A stretch of DNA of 64,000 bases from Pseudomonas triclosanedens (GCF_026686735.1 NZ_CP113432.1:2593001-2657000); one strand, 5' to 3'; counted from the first letter of the stretch, positions 1-12,681 are shown. Program-made: numbers and translations. The notes: generated by a model not told the origin, from the sequence alone.

Positions 1-219
1 TCAGACACCCGCCAGGTGCAGAACCAGTTGCACCAGCCCGTACAGCAGCAGTACGAACACCAGCGTGAACAGTATGCCCAGGGCGATGAAGTGGCTGGCC
101 TTGCCCTGGCTGAAGTCGCGTGCGCGGTTCTTGCCGCTCTGCACGCCGAAGGCGGCGGCCAGCACGCTGTGCAGCATCTGCCAGAAGGTTGGCGGCCTGT
201 TCTGCGGATCGTCGGTCAT
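1..219 (-). CDS. DUF2970 domain-containing small membrane protein
   Basis: A 72-residue protein whose stop codon lies exactly at the window edge, so the gene is complete. A hydrophilic N-terminal half with a TFWQMLHSVLAAAFGVQ segment is followed by one strong transmembrane helix at about residues 45-68. This is the length and layout of the DUF2970 family of small inner-membrane proteins, whose function is unknown. The ATG at 219 has a strong AAGGAGG ribosome-binding site 7 bases upstream, which fixes the start. It lies about 30 bp downstream of the MATE exporter on the same strand, so the two may be cotranscribed. Confidence 0.85.
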   Translation of the reverse strand: MTDDPQNRPPTFWQMLHSVLAAAFGVQSGKNRARDFSQGKASHFIALGILFTLVFVLLLYGLVQLVLHLAGV

Positions 220-249
220 GATGCACCTCCTTTGCCTGAAGCCTAGCTC

Positions 250-1572
250 TCAGAGTTCGATCTGTGTCCACTGACGCTTCTGCCACATCATTGCGAATAT
301 TGCCGATGCCAGGCCGCGCTGCAGGATCTGCATGCTCCAGATCGCCAGCAACCCGCCGCCGAGCACCGGGCCGACCAGGTACGCCAAAGGCAGGAAGAAC
401 AGCCACTGGTTGCCCAGGCTGACGGCCATCACCGTGCGCGTGGCACCAGCACCGAGCAGGGCCTGGGTGAGCACCAGTGCCGTGGCATCGATCACCATGC
501 CAAGCCCGGTCAGCGTCAGCGGCAGGCGGCCTAGCTCGATCAGCGTCGGATCGCTGACGAACAGCCGCAATATCGCCTCGGGGAACAGCCAGAACGGCGC
601 CCCCAGCAGCGCCAGGCCGCAGGCCGCCACCTTCACCACGTCCCAGCCCCAGCGGTGCGCGCTGTCGAAATCGCGTTCGCCCATGCTCTGGCTTACCAGT
701 GTGGTTGCCGCCATGCCCAGTCCGACACCGGGCAGGATCAGGAACAGTGCCAGGTTGATCAGCACATGGGCCACCGCCAGCTCACGGGTGCCGACCTGGG
801 CGATGATCCAGAACAGCAAGGTGATTCCGGCGGCGAAGAAGAACTGCTGCAGCGAGTTGGGCAGCGAGAGGCGCAGCATCACGCGGATATCCCGCTCGCT
901 CGGAAGGTGGGCCTGCAGACCCTGGGCACGGGCGTCGCGCCAGGTGATCCAGGCGTAGATCAGCGAACCCAGGTAAAGCGCCAGCGTTGTGCCCAGCCCG
1001 CTGCCGACCGCGCCCATGCGCGGCAGGCCGAACAGGCCGTGAATCAGGCTGTAGCTGATCGCTGCATTCGCCAGGTGCATCACCACCAGCGTGCGCATGT
1101 ACATGCCCGAGCGCCGCGTGCCGTTCCAGTATCCGCGGAAGGAGAAATTCAGGCCCACGGCCAGTACCGATAGCGCGCGCCATTCGAAGTAGGGGGTGCC
1201 GATGGCCAGTACGTCGGGGTCGTTGGACAGCGCCCGGACAATGGGCTCGGCGAACAGCAGGCAAATCAGCGTGATCGGCAACGACAGCCCCAGCGCCACC
1301 AGCAGGCCGCAGTTGAGCGGAGCGGCGACGTCGTCTCGGCCTTCGCCGCGTCGCCGTGCCACCAGCGCCTGTACGCCGGCGCCGAGGCCCATTACGAGGG
1401 AAATGGCGACGAAATTGGCGTAGCTGCCGATGCCGACCCCGGCCAGCGATTTCTCGCCCAGGTGGCCGACCATTGCGGCATCCACCAGGTTGAGCAGGCT
1501 CTGGCTGACCATGCCGCCGATGATGGGCAGCCCCAGGGTAAGAATGTTGAGGAACCGCTGGCGCTCTAGCAT
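250..1572 (-). CDS. MATE family efflux transporter
   Basis: A 440-residue integral membrane protein with the duplicated six-helix layout of the MATE family of Na+/H+-coupled multidrug exporters. The N-terminus has the typical LGLPIIGGMVSQSLLNLVD segment followed by AAMVGHLG, and the second half repeats the pattern (LRLSLPNSLQQFFFAAG). The length fits the family (about 440-480). The reading frame stays open upstream to 1743, but similarity to the family begins at the ATG at 1572, so that start was chosen. The substrate cannot be told from sequence. The DUF2970 gene follows on the same strand. Confidence 0.9.
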   Translation of the reverse strand: MLERQRFLNILTLGLPIIGGMVSQSLLNLVDAAMVGHLGEKSLAGVGIGSYANFVAISLVMGLGAGVQALVARRRGEGRDDVAAPLNCGLLVALGLSLPITLICLLFAEPIVRALSNDPDVLAIGTPYFEWRALSVLAVGLNFSFRGYWNGTRRSGMYMRTLVVMHLANAAISYSLIHGLFGLPRMGAVGSGLGTTLALYLGSLIYAWITWRDARAQGLQAHLPSERDIRVMLRLSLPNSLQQFFFAAGITLLFWIIAQVGTRELAVAHVLINLALFLILPGVGLGMAATTLVSQSMGERDFDSAHRWGWDVVKVAACGLALLGAPFWLFPEAILRLFVSDPTLIELGRLPLTLTGLGMVIDATALVLTQALLGAGATRTVMAVSLGNQWLFFLPLAYLVGPVLGGGLLAIWSMQILQRGLASAIFAMMWQKRQWTQIEL

Positions 1573-1621
1573 GGCGTCTCTGGGCAAATAATCTTCCGGC
1601 CTGTTTGGAAATCCGGCGTGC

Positions 1622-1777
1622 CCATGCCGGTCGGGCGACGCTGACTGCAAGCCTAGCGCAAGGCGGGTTCCGGTGCCTCCTGGCCGTTCGCTCAAGGCGG
1701 TGCTGGACAAGGTGAAGGCCAACCTGGCGCTGGCGCGCCGCAAACTTCAGGAAGTCGAGGCGCAGGTAGCAATCTGA
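1622..1777 (+). pseudogene. possible orphan 3' end of a plus-strand gene
   Basis: An open frame on the plus strand, ending with TGA at 1775-1777, encodes a basic alpha-helical tail including LKAVLDKVKANLALARRKLQ. No start codon or ribosome-binding site precedes it, and the frame runs back into the start of the divergent MATE gene. A hairpin that could act as a plus-strand terminator follows 42 bases after the stop. The combination looks like the remnant 3' end of a gene whose 5' part was lost. The parent gene was not recognised, and a chance open frame cannot be excluded. Confidence 0.3.
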
Positions 1778-1819
1778 CCGGATCGGGTGGGGAGGTCCGT
1801 CCGGTTCGTCGACACGAAG

Positions 1820-1841
1820 CTGGCCCGCAACGGGCCAGTTT
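1820..1841 (+). terminator. Rho-independent terminator-like hairpin
   Basis: CTGGCCCG (1820-1827), loop CAA, CGGGCCAG (1831-1838), followed on the plus strand by TTTCATTT. It lies just beyond the stop of the minus-strand FAD/NAD(P)-binding gene, so it may also serve that gene, but the T-rich tail favours the plus-strand orientation. Confidence 0.55.
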
Positions 1842-1845
1842 CATT

Positions 1846-3207
1846 TCAGTCCAGCAGCAGTTCGGCCAGGCGCGCGGCGTGTGTGCGCAGCTCCGGCACC
1901 GCCGTCGCTTCCCAGTGGCTGGCGCGGAGCATCGGGCTGAGCAGGTGTAGGTGCGGATGGGCGTTGCCGTGAGCATCCAGCAGGCGGTACTGGGCGTCGG
2001 TATCGAGCCCCAGCCCCTGGCGGTCCTGGCGGATGGCTCCGCGAGCGAGCAGGCCACCCAGCAACGGCTCGTTTGCCACCCGCAGGTCGGTGCAGGGGCC
2101 GGTGCAGTTGATCAGGAAGTCGAAGCGTTGCTCCTGGGCCAGGGTTTCACCACGCTGGCGCATGGTCAGTTGCAGTGCGTCCGGCGTTGTCCGGGCCGCC
2201 ATGATCCTGCCCGCCTGTATACGCAGTTGCCCGCTGTCGCGCAGCGCTTCGATGCGTTGCGCCACTGGCGGCGCGGCTCGGTGCCGGTGCACGTCCCAGT
2301 AAGGTTGCAGATGGCGCAGGAAGCGGCTGCGCTCGTTATCGTCCAGCGCTTGCCAGAGGGTTGGCGTGGCCGGTCGCAAGGCGGCGATCACGTCACGCCA
2401 GTCGTGGCCGTCCACCGCGGCCTGGCGGATCAGCGTGCGCAGGCCGCGCAGCCGGCTGTTCAGGCTCATGTTGTGAAAGAACGCCTGCGGCAGCTCCGGC
2501 AGGGCCGGATGGCTGGCATTGTCGCGGTGCGCCTGGGGCAGCAGCGCGCGCCGAGACAACGCCAGCAGCAAACCCCGGTGTCCCTGGTCCTGCAGGGCGA
2601 GCGCCATGTCGTACATGGTCAGGCCCGTGCCCAGCAGCAATACGCTGGCGTCGGCGGGGATCGACTCCAGGGCGCCGGGTGTCCACGGGTCGCGCAGATA
2701 GCGCGGATCATGCTCCAGGGCGCGCAGCGGGCCTGGCGTGGCCGGGGCGAAGTTGCCGGTGGCGATGATGACCTTGCGGCTGTCCAGCGGCTGGCCGTCA
2801 TCGAGCATCAGGCGCAGTTGGTCGCCTTGCTCGATGAGCTCCAGGGCCTGCTGGCAGATGCTGCTGAAGCGCACGCCCGGCGCGGCTTCGGCAATGGCGT
2901 GGCCAAGACGGTCCTGCAGGTAGTCGCCGTAGATGCGGCGCGGCAGGAAGTCGCCCGGTCGTGCCTGGGGCATCTGCTGGCGGGCGAAGTCGAGGAAGTC
3001 GGAGGGTTGCTCTGGGAACAGGCTCATGCGCTCGGCCGGCACATTGAGGATGTGGCTGGCGGAGCGGGTGCCATAGGCTAGCCCGCGGGCGAGGCGGCCG
3101 GAGCGGTTGATCAGGCTGAGCCTGAACGGCCCCTTGGCGTTGCGCAGCAACTGGATGGCCAGTGCCGTGCCGCAGAATCCGCTACCAATGATGGCGATGT
3201 GTTCCAT
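1846..3207 (-). CDS. FAD/NAD(P)-binding protein
   Basis: A 453-residue flavoprotein of the family that carries an FAD-NAD(P)-binding domain like that of N-hydroxylating monooxygenases and YdhS-type proteins. The N-terminal dinucleotide-binding motif is G8-S-G10-F-C-G13 after a short beta strand, and a second Rossmann-like ATG segment (KVIIATGNFAP) lies near residue 165. The ATG at 3207 is supported by AGGAG 8 bases upstream. The substrate is unknown. It is convergent with the possible gene remnant at 1.6-1.8 kb. Confidence 0.8.
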   Translation of the reverse strand: MEHIAIIGSGFCGTALAIQLLRNAKGPFRLSLINRSGRLARGLAYGTRSASHILNVPAERMSLFPEQPSDFLDFARQQMPQARPGDFLPRRIYGDYLQDRLGHAIAEAAPGVRFSSICQQALELIEQGDQLRLMLDDGQPLDSRKVIIATGNFAPATPGPLRALEHDPRYLRDPWTPGALESIPADASVLLLGTGLTMYDMALALQDQGHRGLLLALSRRALLPQAHRDNASHPALPELPQAFFHNMSLNSRLRGLRTLIRQAAVDGHDWRDVIAALRPATPTLWQALDDNERSRFLRHLQPYWDVHRHRAAPPVAQRIEALRDSGQLRIQAGRIMAARTTPDALQLTMRQRGETLAQEQRFDFLINCTGPCTDLRVANEPLLGGLLARGAIRQDRQGLGLDTDAQYRLLDAHGNAHPHLHLLSPMLRASHWEATAVPELRTHAARLAELLLD

Positions 3208-3315
3208 GCAACCCGCTCCTGATTCGGACGGGGGCAGGTTCGCAGAGCGGGCGGCGGGTGACAAGCGCCCTGCGGGCGGGGTGGGATCAAGCGCCGGTTT
3301 CCAGAAAATCCCGGG

Positions 3316-3735
3316 TCAGCGGTCGGTGGCGGTGGGGTATGGGGTACGGGTAGTGGAGCGATGCCAGTGCGAGGCGTCCGCCCTCGCCAGTTGCGCGCCG
3401 AAGCGCTGGTGCATCGATTCGAGCGTGGCGCCATCGAGCGGTGCACCGTGGTGGGTCAGGATGCTGCCGCATCGGTGGAGCAGGTAGAGCGCGGCGAGGG
3501 TCGCAAGCTCGGGATTTTCCGAGTGGATGCCAAAAAGCCCAGGGTCGTCGGCGCAGGCCTGGATTTCCACGGCAGCCGACCGTTCTTCCCGCTCGCGCAG
3601 ATACAGCCATGCCCAGTCGCGGGCGCTGGGGCTGCGGGCATCTCCATCACTGTCGACGTTGCAGCCGGCACCGAACAGCAGGTCGATGAACACCCGGAAA
3701 TCCGGGCGTTCACCGTTCACCCTGACGTGAAACAC
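3316..3735 (-). CDS. conserved hypothetical protein downstream of yggL
   Basis: About 139 residues from a proposed GTG start, beginning VFHVRVNGERPDFRVFIDLL and including FGAGCNVDSDGD and REREERSAAVEIQ. The frame has the genus's usual codon bias and its start lies 17 bp beyond the yggL stop on the same strand, which suggests cotranscription. The frame continues upstream through the antisense-like phase of yggL, so only the part after the yggL stop is credible. The start is uncertain because no clear ribosome-binding site is seen; an in-frame GTG four codons later is an alternative. No function was recognised. Confidence 0.6.
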   Translation of the reverse strand: MFHVRVNGERPDFRVFIDLLFGAGCNVDSDGDARSPSARDWAWLYLREREERSAAVEIQACADDPGLFGIHSENPELATLAALYLLHRCGSILTHHGAPLDGATLESMHQRFGAQLARADASHWHRSTTRTPYPTATDR

Positions 3736-3752
3736 GTTCGGGCTGCGTCGCG

Positions 3753-4103
3753 TTATTCGAACAGGCCGTGCCAGCAGTCGCTCAGCTCGCCCAGTTCGAA
3801 GGACTTGCACCAGGACTGCTTTTCCAGCCACAGGCGAGTGGTTTCGCGATCGGCTTCGGTGAGGCTGCCGACGGCGTTCAGGCACAGGTAGCCGGTGAAC
3901 TCGCCGTCTTCGGTGGCGCCGCCGACGAAGACCCAGCCCTCGGACTCGACGAAGGCGATCCACTGGTCGAGCACGTCGTCCAGCTCGCCGGTGTAGTTCA
4001 CTTCGAGGCTGAAGCCAAACTCCTGGAACTCGCCCAGACGCAGTTTCTTCTGCAGGCGGCGCTTGCGCGGTTTGGCCATCTGTTCGGGGGTGAGGTATTT
4101 CAT
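3753..4103 (-). CDS. yggL: YggL family (DUF469) 50S ribosome-binding protein
   Basis: A 116-residue protein matching the YggL/DUF469 family: a very basic N-terminus (KPRKRRLQKKLRLGEFQEFG) followed by FSLEVNYTG, the FVESEGWVFVGG strand and a tryptophan-containing C-terminus. E. coli YggL associates with the large ribosomal subunit. The ATG at 4103 was chosen because family similarity begins there; the open frame starts earlier. A purine-rich GAGAGAAAG stretch precedes it. The hypothetical protein gene follows directly downstream. Confidence 0.85.
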   Translation of the reverse strand: MKYLTPEQMAKPRKRRLQKKLRLGEFQEFGFSLEVNYTGELDDVLDQWIAFVESEGWVFVGGATEDGEFTGYLCLNAVGSLTEADRETTRLWLEKQSWCKSFELGELSDCWHGLFE

Positions 4104-4144
4104 TCGTCTTTCTCTCTTGAGGGGAAGCCCGGCAGGGCCGGGCT

Positions 4145-4581
4145 TCAATCCGTGGTTTCCCGGGGGATGCTCACGTCGGCGAACCAGAGCCGGCGCCAGC
4201 GCGCCTTGCGTTCGTCGAGCGGCAACTGGCGTGGCGATGCCGGTTGGGAAGCGCCCAGGGTGGCGGGATTATCCAGTATCTGCGCGTTGAGTGCAGCGAA
4301 GGTTTTGCCCTCGTCCTGCCACAGCGTACAAGCAAGCACGCCGCAGCGGCGGCAGAGAAGGAAGTCGACGGTACCGCTGCCCTGGCGATAGTGCAGGGTA
4401 TGGTCGCTGGATAGAACGTGGATCGCGAGCTTGCCCGGGCGTCGGAGATGTAGGCGGCGCCGTGCTTGCGGCAGAACCCGCAGTCGCAGGCACGCGGGTT
4501 GATCCCGGCGGGCGCGCGGCTGAGTTCGGCGTTAATGCGGAGGTTGCCGCAATGGCAGCCTCCCTCAAGCGGATAGTTCAT
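4145..4581 (-). pseudogene. GFA family protein, frameshifted
   Basis: The N-terminal part (from the ATG at 4581) reads MNYPLEGGCHCGNLRI, with GCHCG and CDCGFCRKHG zinc-ligand motifs of the GFA / glutathione-dependent formaldehyde-activating-like fold. After AYISDAR, near 4442, this frame becomes nonsense. The next frame then continues the family sequence as GKLAIHVLSSDHTLHYRQGS, FLLCRRCGVLACTLWQDEGK and a normal C-terminus ending at 4145. One missing base in a GCCCGGGC stretch explains the break. Both halves keep family similarity, so the lesion is recent or a sequencing error. It follows metH on the same strand, 73 bp away in the assembled orientation. Confidence 0.75.
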
Positions 4582-4654
4582 TGGCGATGGCTCCACTGGC
4601 GACTGCCCGGAGCTTGCCGCGCCGGGCAAGCCCGGTCGCGGCGGCGGGAGGGGA

Positions 4655-8347
<3,693 letters not shown>

Positions 8348-9152
8348 GGGGAAATACCTGGAAAGGGGCGTGACAAAGAGCCGCTGATAATACCAAAGCT
8401 GCACAGGATTCCGGTGGTTCGCGGTTTCTCATGAATTTTACTCATGTTGCGGCCGGTTCTGGCTTGACGATGCGCCAAGTCTGCATGGCTCGTATCTGGC
8501 AGGCCCTGAACTGCCGGCGCGGTGCACTCCTGAAAGAATTGGCGGTCTATGGCCTTCGCCCGAAACGCTATGACCTCGGCGGCACTTCCGGACCGCGGCA
8601 TGGAGGGCGGCAGCATTGCAAGGCAGGGCCGATGAAGAAGATTCGCGTGGAGCGCCGGCCGGTCGCCGGAAAGGGAACTATCTCCGTCGTCACTCGGAAT
8701 ACCCCTCAAGGAGATACTCATGTCGAAGAACGCCAATACCCTGCTGTTGTTCTTCCACGAACAGAGGCCGCACGAGCTGCGCGTTCTCGCCCTGGTGAAG
8801 CAGATGCGCGAAGACATGGAAATGCCCGCAGTCACAAGGCGTACCTAGGCTCGGAGCTGGCGAGCCTGGCCGCGCTGCGCTGATCGGGCGCTGCGCCGTG
8901 CCGGGAAGCCGGCTTCGGAGGCGGGGAGCTGCCGTTGCGGCTGGTTCGCCTGCGCGACGCGGAATACCCGCCAGCGCGTTGCGTGCTGTAGCGACGACAC
9001 AGATGACCGGGCGCTGCCCCCTGGTGGCGAAGCAGGGCGTGCTCAACCAGCGCTATCAGTTGCTGAAGCGAAGGTCGCCTGCGGAAAGCGGGCCAGCCGA
9101 ATCCAGCCTGAGTTGGTAGACTGAGCGGCGTTACTGTTCAAGGAACGCCCCC
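8348..9152. other. near-empty metH-cti interval
   Basis: About 800 bp between divergently oriented metH and cti. Apart from a small open frame with a good ribosome-binding site (8720-8848) I see no convincing gene. Longer open frames here lack ribosome-binding sites and normal codon use. In P. aeruginosa PAO1 this position holds tse1 and tsi1; no trace of either was recognised. Confidence 0.6.
8720..8848 (+). CDS. possible small protein, 42 residues
   Basis: An ATG at 8720 follows AAGGAG at an ideal spacing of 7-8 bases and opens a 42-codon frame ending with TAG at 8846-8848. The product begins MSKNANTLLLFFHEQRPHEL and has a hydrophobic patch and an amphipathic C-terminal helix. The ribosome-binding site is the main evidence. 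No family was recognised. It may instead be the truncated 5' end of a longer gene, because a second frame carries on with plausible codons (ending LGSELASLAALR) for about 35 bp. Confidence 0.4.
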   Translation: MSKNANTLLLFFHEQRPHELRVLALVKQMREDMEMPAVTRRT

Positions 9153-11435
9153 ATGCTCACCCGGACTCTCCTGCTGCTGGCACTGCTGTTGGCCAGCCAG
9201 GGCCTGCGTGCCGAATCCATTTCCTATACGCGCGATATCCAGCCGATCTTCACCGAGAAGTGCGTGGCCTGCCATGCCTGCTATGACTCGCCCTGCCAGC
9301 TCAACCTGACGGCGGCCGAGGGCGCGCAACGGGGTGCGAACAAGTTGCCGGTGTATGACGGCGCGCGGACCAAGGCGCAGGAGACCACCCGGCTGTTCCT
9401 CGATGCCCACGGCGCGGATGCCTGGCGACGCAAGGACTTCTGGTCGGTGCTCGATGGCCGTGGCAGCCAGGCGGCGCTGATGGCGCGAATGATCGACCTG
9501 GGGCATGAGCATCCGCTGCTGCCTAACGCGAAGATTCCCGAGGGGCTGGACTTGTCGATCAACCGCGCCAACCAGTGCCCGACGCCCGACAGCATCGACG
9601 ACTTCGTGCAGAAGAACCCCCGCAGCGGCATGCCCTTCGCGGTCACCGGGCTGACCGGCAGGCAGCTTGCCACCATCAAGACGTGGTTGGCGCAGGGTGC
9701 ACCGGTCGATGAGCAGGCCTGGCAGCCGAGCGCGGCCGAGAGCGGGCAGATCGCCGACTGGGAAAGCTTCCTCAACCAGCCTGGCGCGAGGCAGAGCCTG
9801 GTGTCGCGCTGGATCTACGAGCACCTGTTCCTGGCCCACCTGTACTTCACCGAGAACGGTCAGGACGGGCACTTCTTCCAACTGGTGCGCTCGCGCACGC
9901 CCAGCGGCCAGCCGATCGACCCGATCGCCACCCGCCGGCCCAACGACGATCCGGGCAACACCTTCTACTACCGCCTTTGGCCGATCCAGGGGGTGATAGT
10001 GCACAAGACGCACATCACCTATCCGCTCAACCGGGCCAAGCTGTCGCGCACCCGCGAGCTGTTCTACGGCACCGCCTGGAGCACCGACAAGGTGCCCGGC
10101 TACGGCCTGCAGCACCGTGCCAACCCGTTCGAGACTTTCGCCGCGATTCCGGCACAGGCGCGCTACCAGTTCATGCTGGACAATGCCGAGTACTTTGTCC
10201 GCACCTTCATCCGTGGCCCGGTGTGCCGTGGGCAGATCGCCACCGACGTTATCCGCGACAACTTCTGGGCGGTGTTTCAGGACCCGCAGCACGACCTTTA
10301 CATCACCGACGCGAAGTTCCGCGCCAAGGCTTCGCCGCTTCTGGCGCTGCCGGGGCAGATCGACGACATGGGCGCCATGCTGTCGCAGTGGCGCTCCTAC
10401 CGTGACAAACGCAACGACTACGAAAAACTGCGGCAGGACGTCTACGACGACGCGCCGGCGCCGACCTGGGCCGACATCTGGGCTGGCAACGACAATGCGG
10501 TGCTGAGCATTTTCCGCCAGTACGACAGCGCGTCGGTGCGCAAGGGCCTGATCGGTGGCGTTCCGCAGACCATCTGGTGGCTGGACTATCCGCTGCTGGA
10601 GCGCACCTACTACGGCCTGGTGGTGAACTTCGACGTCTACGGCAACGTCGCCCACCAGGCGCAGACCCGCCTCTACTTCGACCTGATCCGCAACGGCGCT
10701 GAACAGAATTTCCTGCGCCTGATGCCGGTTGGCGCGCGCAAGAAGCTGCTGGACGACTGGTACCAGAACAGTGGCAAATTGAAGATGTGGGCCGATTACT
10801 ACAACAACGACAGCGACGCGCCGACCGGGCTTTTCCTGCCGGAGAAGGGCGCCAGGAACGCCTTCGCCCAGCAATTGCTCAAGCACTACGTGGCGCTCAA
10901 CGCCAGGCCCGACCCGATCAACCTGTGCGAGAACGGCGCCTGCTACCGCAACAGCGTCGCCGCGCCGCTGCAGGACGCCGAGCAGGCCTTCAGCCGCCTG
11001 GTCAGCCGCCCGGCGGCGGGGTTGCCGGTGATCGATCAGTTCCCCGAGGCGACCATGCTGCGGGTCGAACTGCCGGATGGCCAGCGCGAGATCTACACCG
11101 TGTTGCGCAACCGCGCGCACAGCAACGTGGCTTTCATGATGGGGGAGTCGCTGCGCTATCAGCCGGGGCTGGACACGCTGACCATCTACCCTGGCGTGCT
11201 GTCGAGCTACCCGAACTTCATGTTCGACCTGAAGGCCGGCGAGGCGGACAGCTTCGTCGATGCGCTGTTGCAAGTGAAGGATCAGGCTGGCTTCGACAAA
11301 GTGGTGGAGCGCTGGGGCATCCGCCGTAGCCATCCGCAGTTCTGGTTCTATTTCCATGACCTCGACGCCTACATGCGCGAGACCGAGCCGGTGGAGGCGG
11401 GGGTCCTGGACATGAACCGCTACGAGAATCTCTGA
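9153..11435 (+). CDS. cti: fatty acid cis/trans isomerase
   Basis: A 760-residue periplasmic haem protein that converts cis-unsaturated fatty acyl chains of membrane phospholipids to the trans form, a fast response to solvents and heat in pseudomonads. Residues 1-20 are a signal peptide (TRTLLLLALLLASQGLRA). A c-type haem motif CVACH is at residues 37-41, shortly after the mature N-terminus, as known for Cti. Its position between metH and nfuA matches PAO1 (PA1846). A 9-bp inverted repeat (11450-11458 / 11475-11483) follows the gene but has no T-tract, so it is a doubtful terminator. Confidence 0.95.
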   Translation: MLTRTLLLLALLLASQGLRAESISYTRDIQPIFTEKCVACHACYDSPCQLNLTAAEGAQRGANKLPVYDGARTKAQETTRLFLDAHGADAWRRKDFWSVLDGRGSQAALMARMIDLGHEHPLLPNAKIPEGLDLSINRANQCPTPDSIDDFVQKNPRSGMPFAVTGLTGRQLATIKTWLAQGAPVDEQAWQPSAAESGQIADWESFLNQPGARQSLVSRWIYEHLFLAHLYFTENGQDGHFFQLVRSRTPSGQPIDPIATRRPNDDPGNTFYYRLWPIQGVIVHKTHITYPLNRAKLSRTRELFYGTAWSTDKVPGYGLQHRANPFETFAAIPAQARYQFMLDNAEYFVRTFIRGPVCRGQIATDVIRDNFWAVFQDPQHDLYITDAKFRAKASPLLALPGQIDDMGAMLSQWRSYRDKRNDYEKLRQDVYDDAPAPTWADIWAGNDNAVLSIFRQYDSASVRKGLIGGVPQTIWWLDYPLLERTYYGLVVNFDVYGNVAHQAQTRLYFDLIRNGAEQNFLRLMPVGARKKLLDDWYQNSGKLKMWADYYNNDSDAPTGLFLPEKGARNAFAQQLLKHYVALNARPDPINLCENGACYRNSVAAPLQDAEQAFSRLVSRPAAGLPVIDQFPEATMLRVELPDGQREIYTVLRNRAHSNVAFMMGESLRYQPGLDTLTIYPGVLSSYPNFMFDLKAGEADSFVDALLQVKDQAGFDKVVERWGIRRSHPQFWFYFHDLDAYMRETEPVEAGVLDMNRYENL

Positions 11436-11579
11436 CGCCCCATCGGGAGCCGCTCCAGTAGGCAATTTCTTCCGCTGGAGCGGGTTCGCCCATCTGCGAA
11501 TTATTCCTACTAAAACACTATGGCTTTATCCCGCAGGGGCTAATGGCGTAAACTGACGTCACGTTTGCGAGGAGTTGCC

Positions 11580-12164
11580 ATGAGCGCCATCACCATTACC
11601 GAAGCCGCACAGGATTACCTGGCCGAACTGCTATCGAAGCAGGATACCCCGGGAATCGGCATTCGCATCTTCATCACCCAGCCGGGTACCCAGTACGCCG
11701 AGACCTGCATCGCCTACTGCAAGCCGGGCGAGCAGAAGCCGGAAGACACCCCGGTCGGGCTGAAGGATTTCACTGCCTACATCGACGCCATCAGCGAGCC
11801 GTTCCTGGAAGATGCCGTGGTCGACTACGCCACCGACCGTATGGGTGGCCAGCTCACCATCAAGGCGCCGAACGCCAAGGTGCCGATGGTCAACGAAGAC
11901 AGCCCGATCACCGAGCGCATCAACTACTACCTGCAGACCGAGATCAACCCCGGTCTGGCCAGCCACGGCGGCCAGGTGAGCCTGGTGGACGTGGTCGAGG
12001 ACAACATCGCCGTGCTGCGTTTCGGCGGTGGTTGCCAGGGTTGCGGCGCGGTCGAGCTGACGCTCAAGGACGGCGTCGAAAAGACGCTGATCGAGCGCAT
12101 CCCCGAGCTGAAGGGCGTGCGCGACGTCACCGACCACAGCAACCGCGAGAACGCCTATTACTGA
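11580..12164 (+). CDS. nfuA: Fe-S biogenesis protein NfuA
   Basis: A 194-residue protein with an N-terminal degenerate A-type carrier domain ([18 protein letters not shown], about 1-95) and a C-terminal Nfu domain containing the cluster-binding C152-x-x-C155 ([12 protein letters not shown]). NfuA carries [4Fe-4S] clusters to client proteins under stress. The ATG at 11580 follows GAGGAG at good spacing, which decides it over an upstream in-frame codon. A strong terminator follows, so it is transcribed separately from what lies beyond. Synteny with cti matches PAO1 (PA1847). Confidence 0.96.
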   Translation: MSAITITEAAQDYLAELLSKQDTPGIGIRIFITQPGTQYAETCIAYCKPGEQKPEDTPVGLKDFTAYIDAISEPFLEDAVVDYATDRMGGQLTIKAPNAKVPMVNEDSPITERINYYLQTEINPGLASHGGQVSLVDVVEDNIAVLRFGGGCQGCGAVELTLKDGVEKTLIERIPELKGVRDVTDHSNRENAYY

Positions 12165-12183
12165 GTCGGGCGAGCGGGCAGCG

Positions 12184-12210
12184 AAAAGGCGACCTTCGGG
12201 TCGCCTTTTT
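12184..12210 (+). terminator. Rho-independent terminator of nfuA
   Basis: AAAAGGCGACC (12184-12194), TTCG tetraloop, GGTCGCCTTTTT (12199-12210). It is a perfect stem with a stable UUCG loop and a T-tract, 20 bases after the nfuA stop. Confidence 0.93.
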
Positions 12211-12438
12211 CGTTTGGCCGCAAAGCGGCAGGAGTCTCCACGCCTGTCCGCATGCCTTCCATTCCACTAGTTGGCTGCGTTTTCCCGGTCAGAATGCCAG
12301 TCGATAGAACCCTCTCTGATCGGCTGATTTCTCTGCTTGTTTCTGCTCGGCTCACTGTCTCTTCCAAGGAGGCGACGGTAACCGCTACCTCCTGGCGCCT
12401 TGCGCTCGAAACCCCGCATCTCGCCGCAGGGCGCGCGC

Positions 12439-12681
12439 TCAGCCCTGGCAGCCGGCGGGCTTGAGTACGCGCCGGGTCGAGGCGGGGTTGGCCGCGAGCT
12501 TCTCCAGCGGCCAGCGCGGGCGCGGTACCAGTTCGCCGTTGCAGTTCGGGCAGCGCCCTTGCAGCACCTGCGCGGCACAGTCGGCGCAGTAGGTGCACTC
12601 AAAGGAGCAGATGCGGGCGTCGGCGCTGTCGCCGGGCAGGTCGCGGTCGCAGCATTCGCAGTTGGGGCGCAGTTCGAGCAT
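12439..12681 (-). CDS. DUF1272 domain-containing zinc-ribbon-like protein
   Basis: An 80-residue cysteine-rich protein starting MLELRPNCECCDRDLP, with paired cysteines (CECC, CTYCADC, CPNCNGEL). This is the pattern of the DUF1272 family, which probably binds zinc. The function is unknown. It begins 21 bp after the stop of the GlxA-type regulator on the same strand, so the two form a likely operon. Confidence 0.85.
   Translation of the reverse strand: MLELRPNCECCDRDLPGDSADARICSFECTYCADCAAQVLQGRCPNCNGELVPRPRWPLEKLAANPASTRRVLKPAGCQG

Noticed and set aside
8348..8480. cobalamin riboswitch expected upstream of metH
   Set aside because: No conserved B12-box-like sequence or suitable structure was recognised in the leader.
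9138..11465. 775-codon open frame on the minus strand opposite cti
   Set aside because: It is an antisense shadow of cti; its composition is typical of an opposite-strand frame in GC-rich DNA.
11450..11483. inverted repeat after cti considered as a terminator
   Set aside because: The arms pair (9 bp) but the loop is 16 bases and no T-tract follows on either strand.
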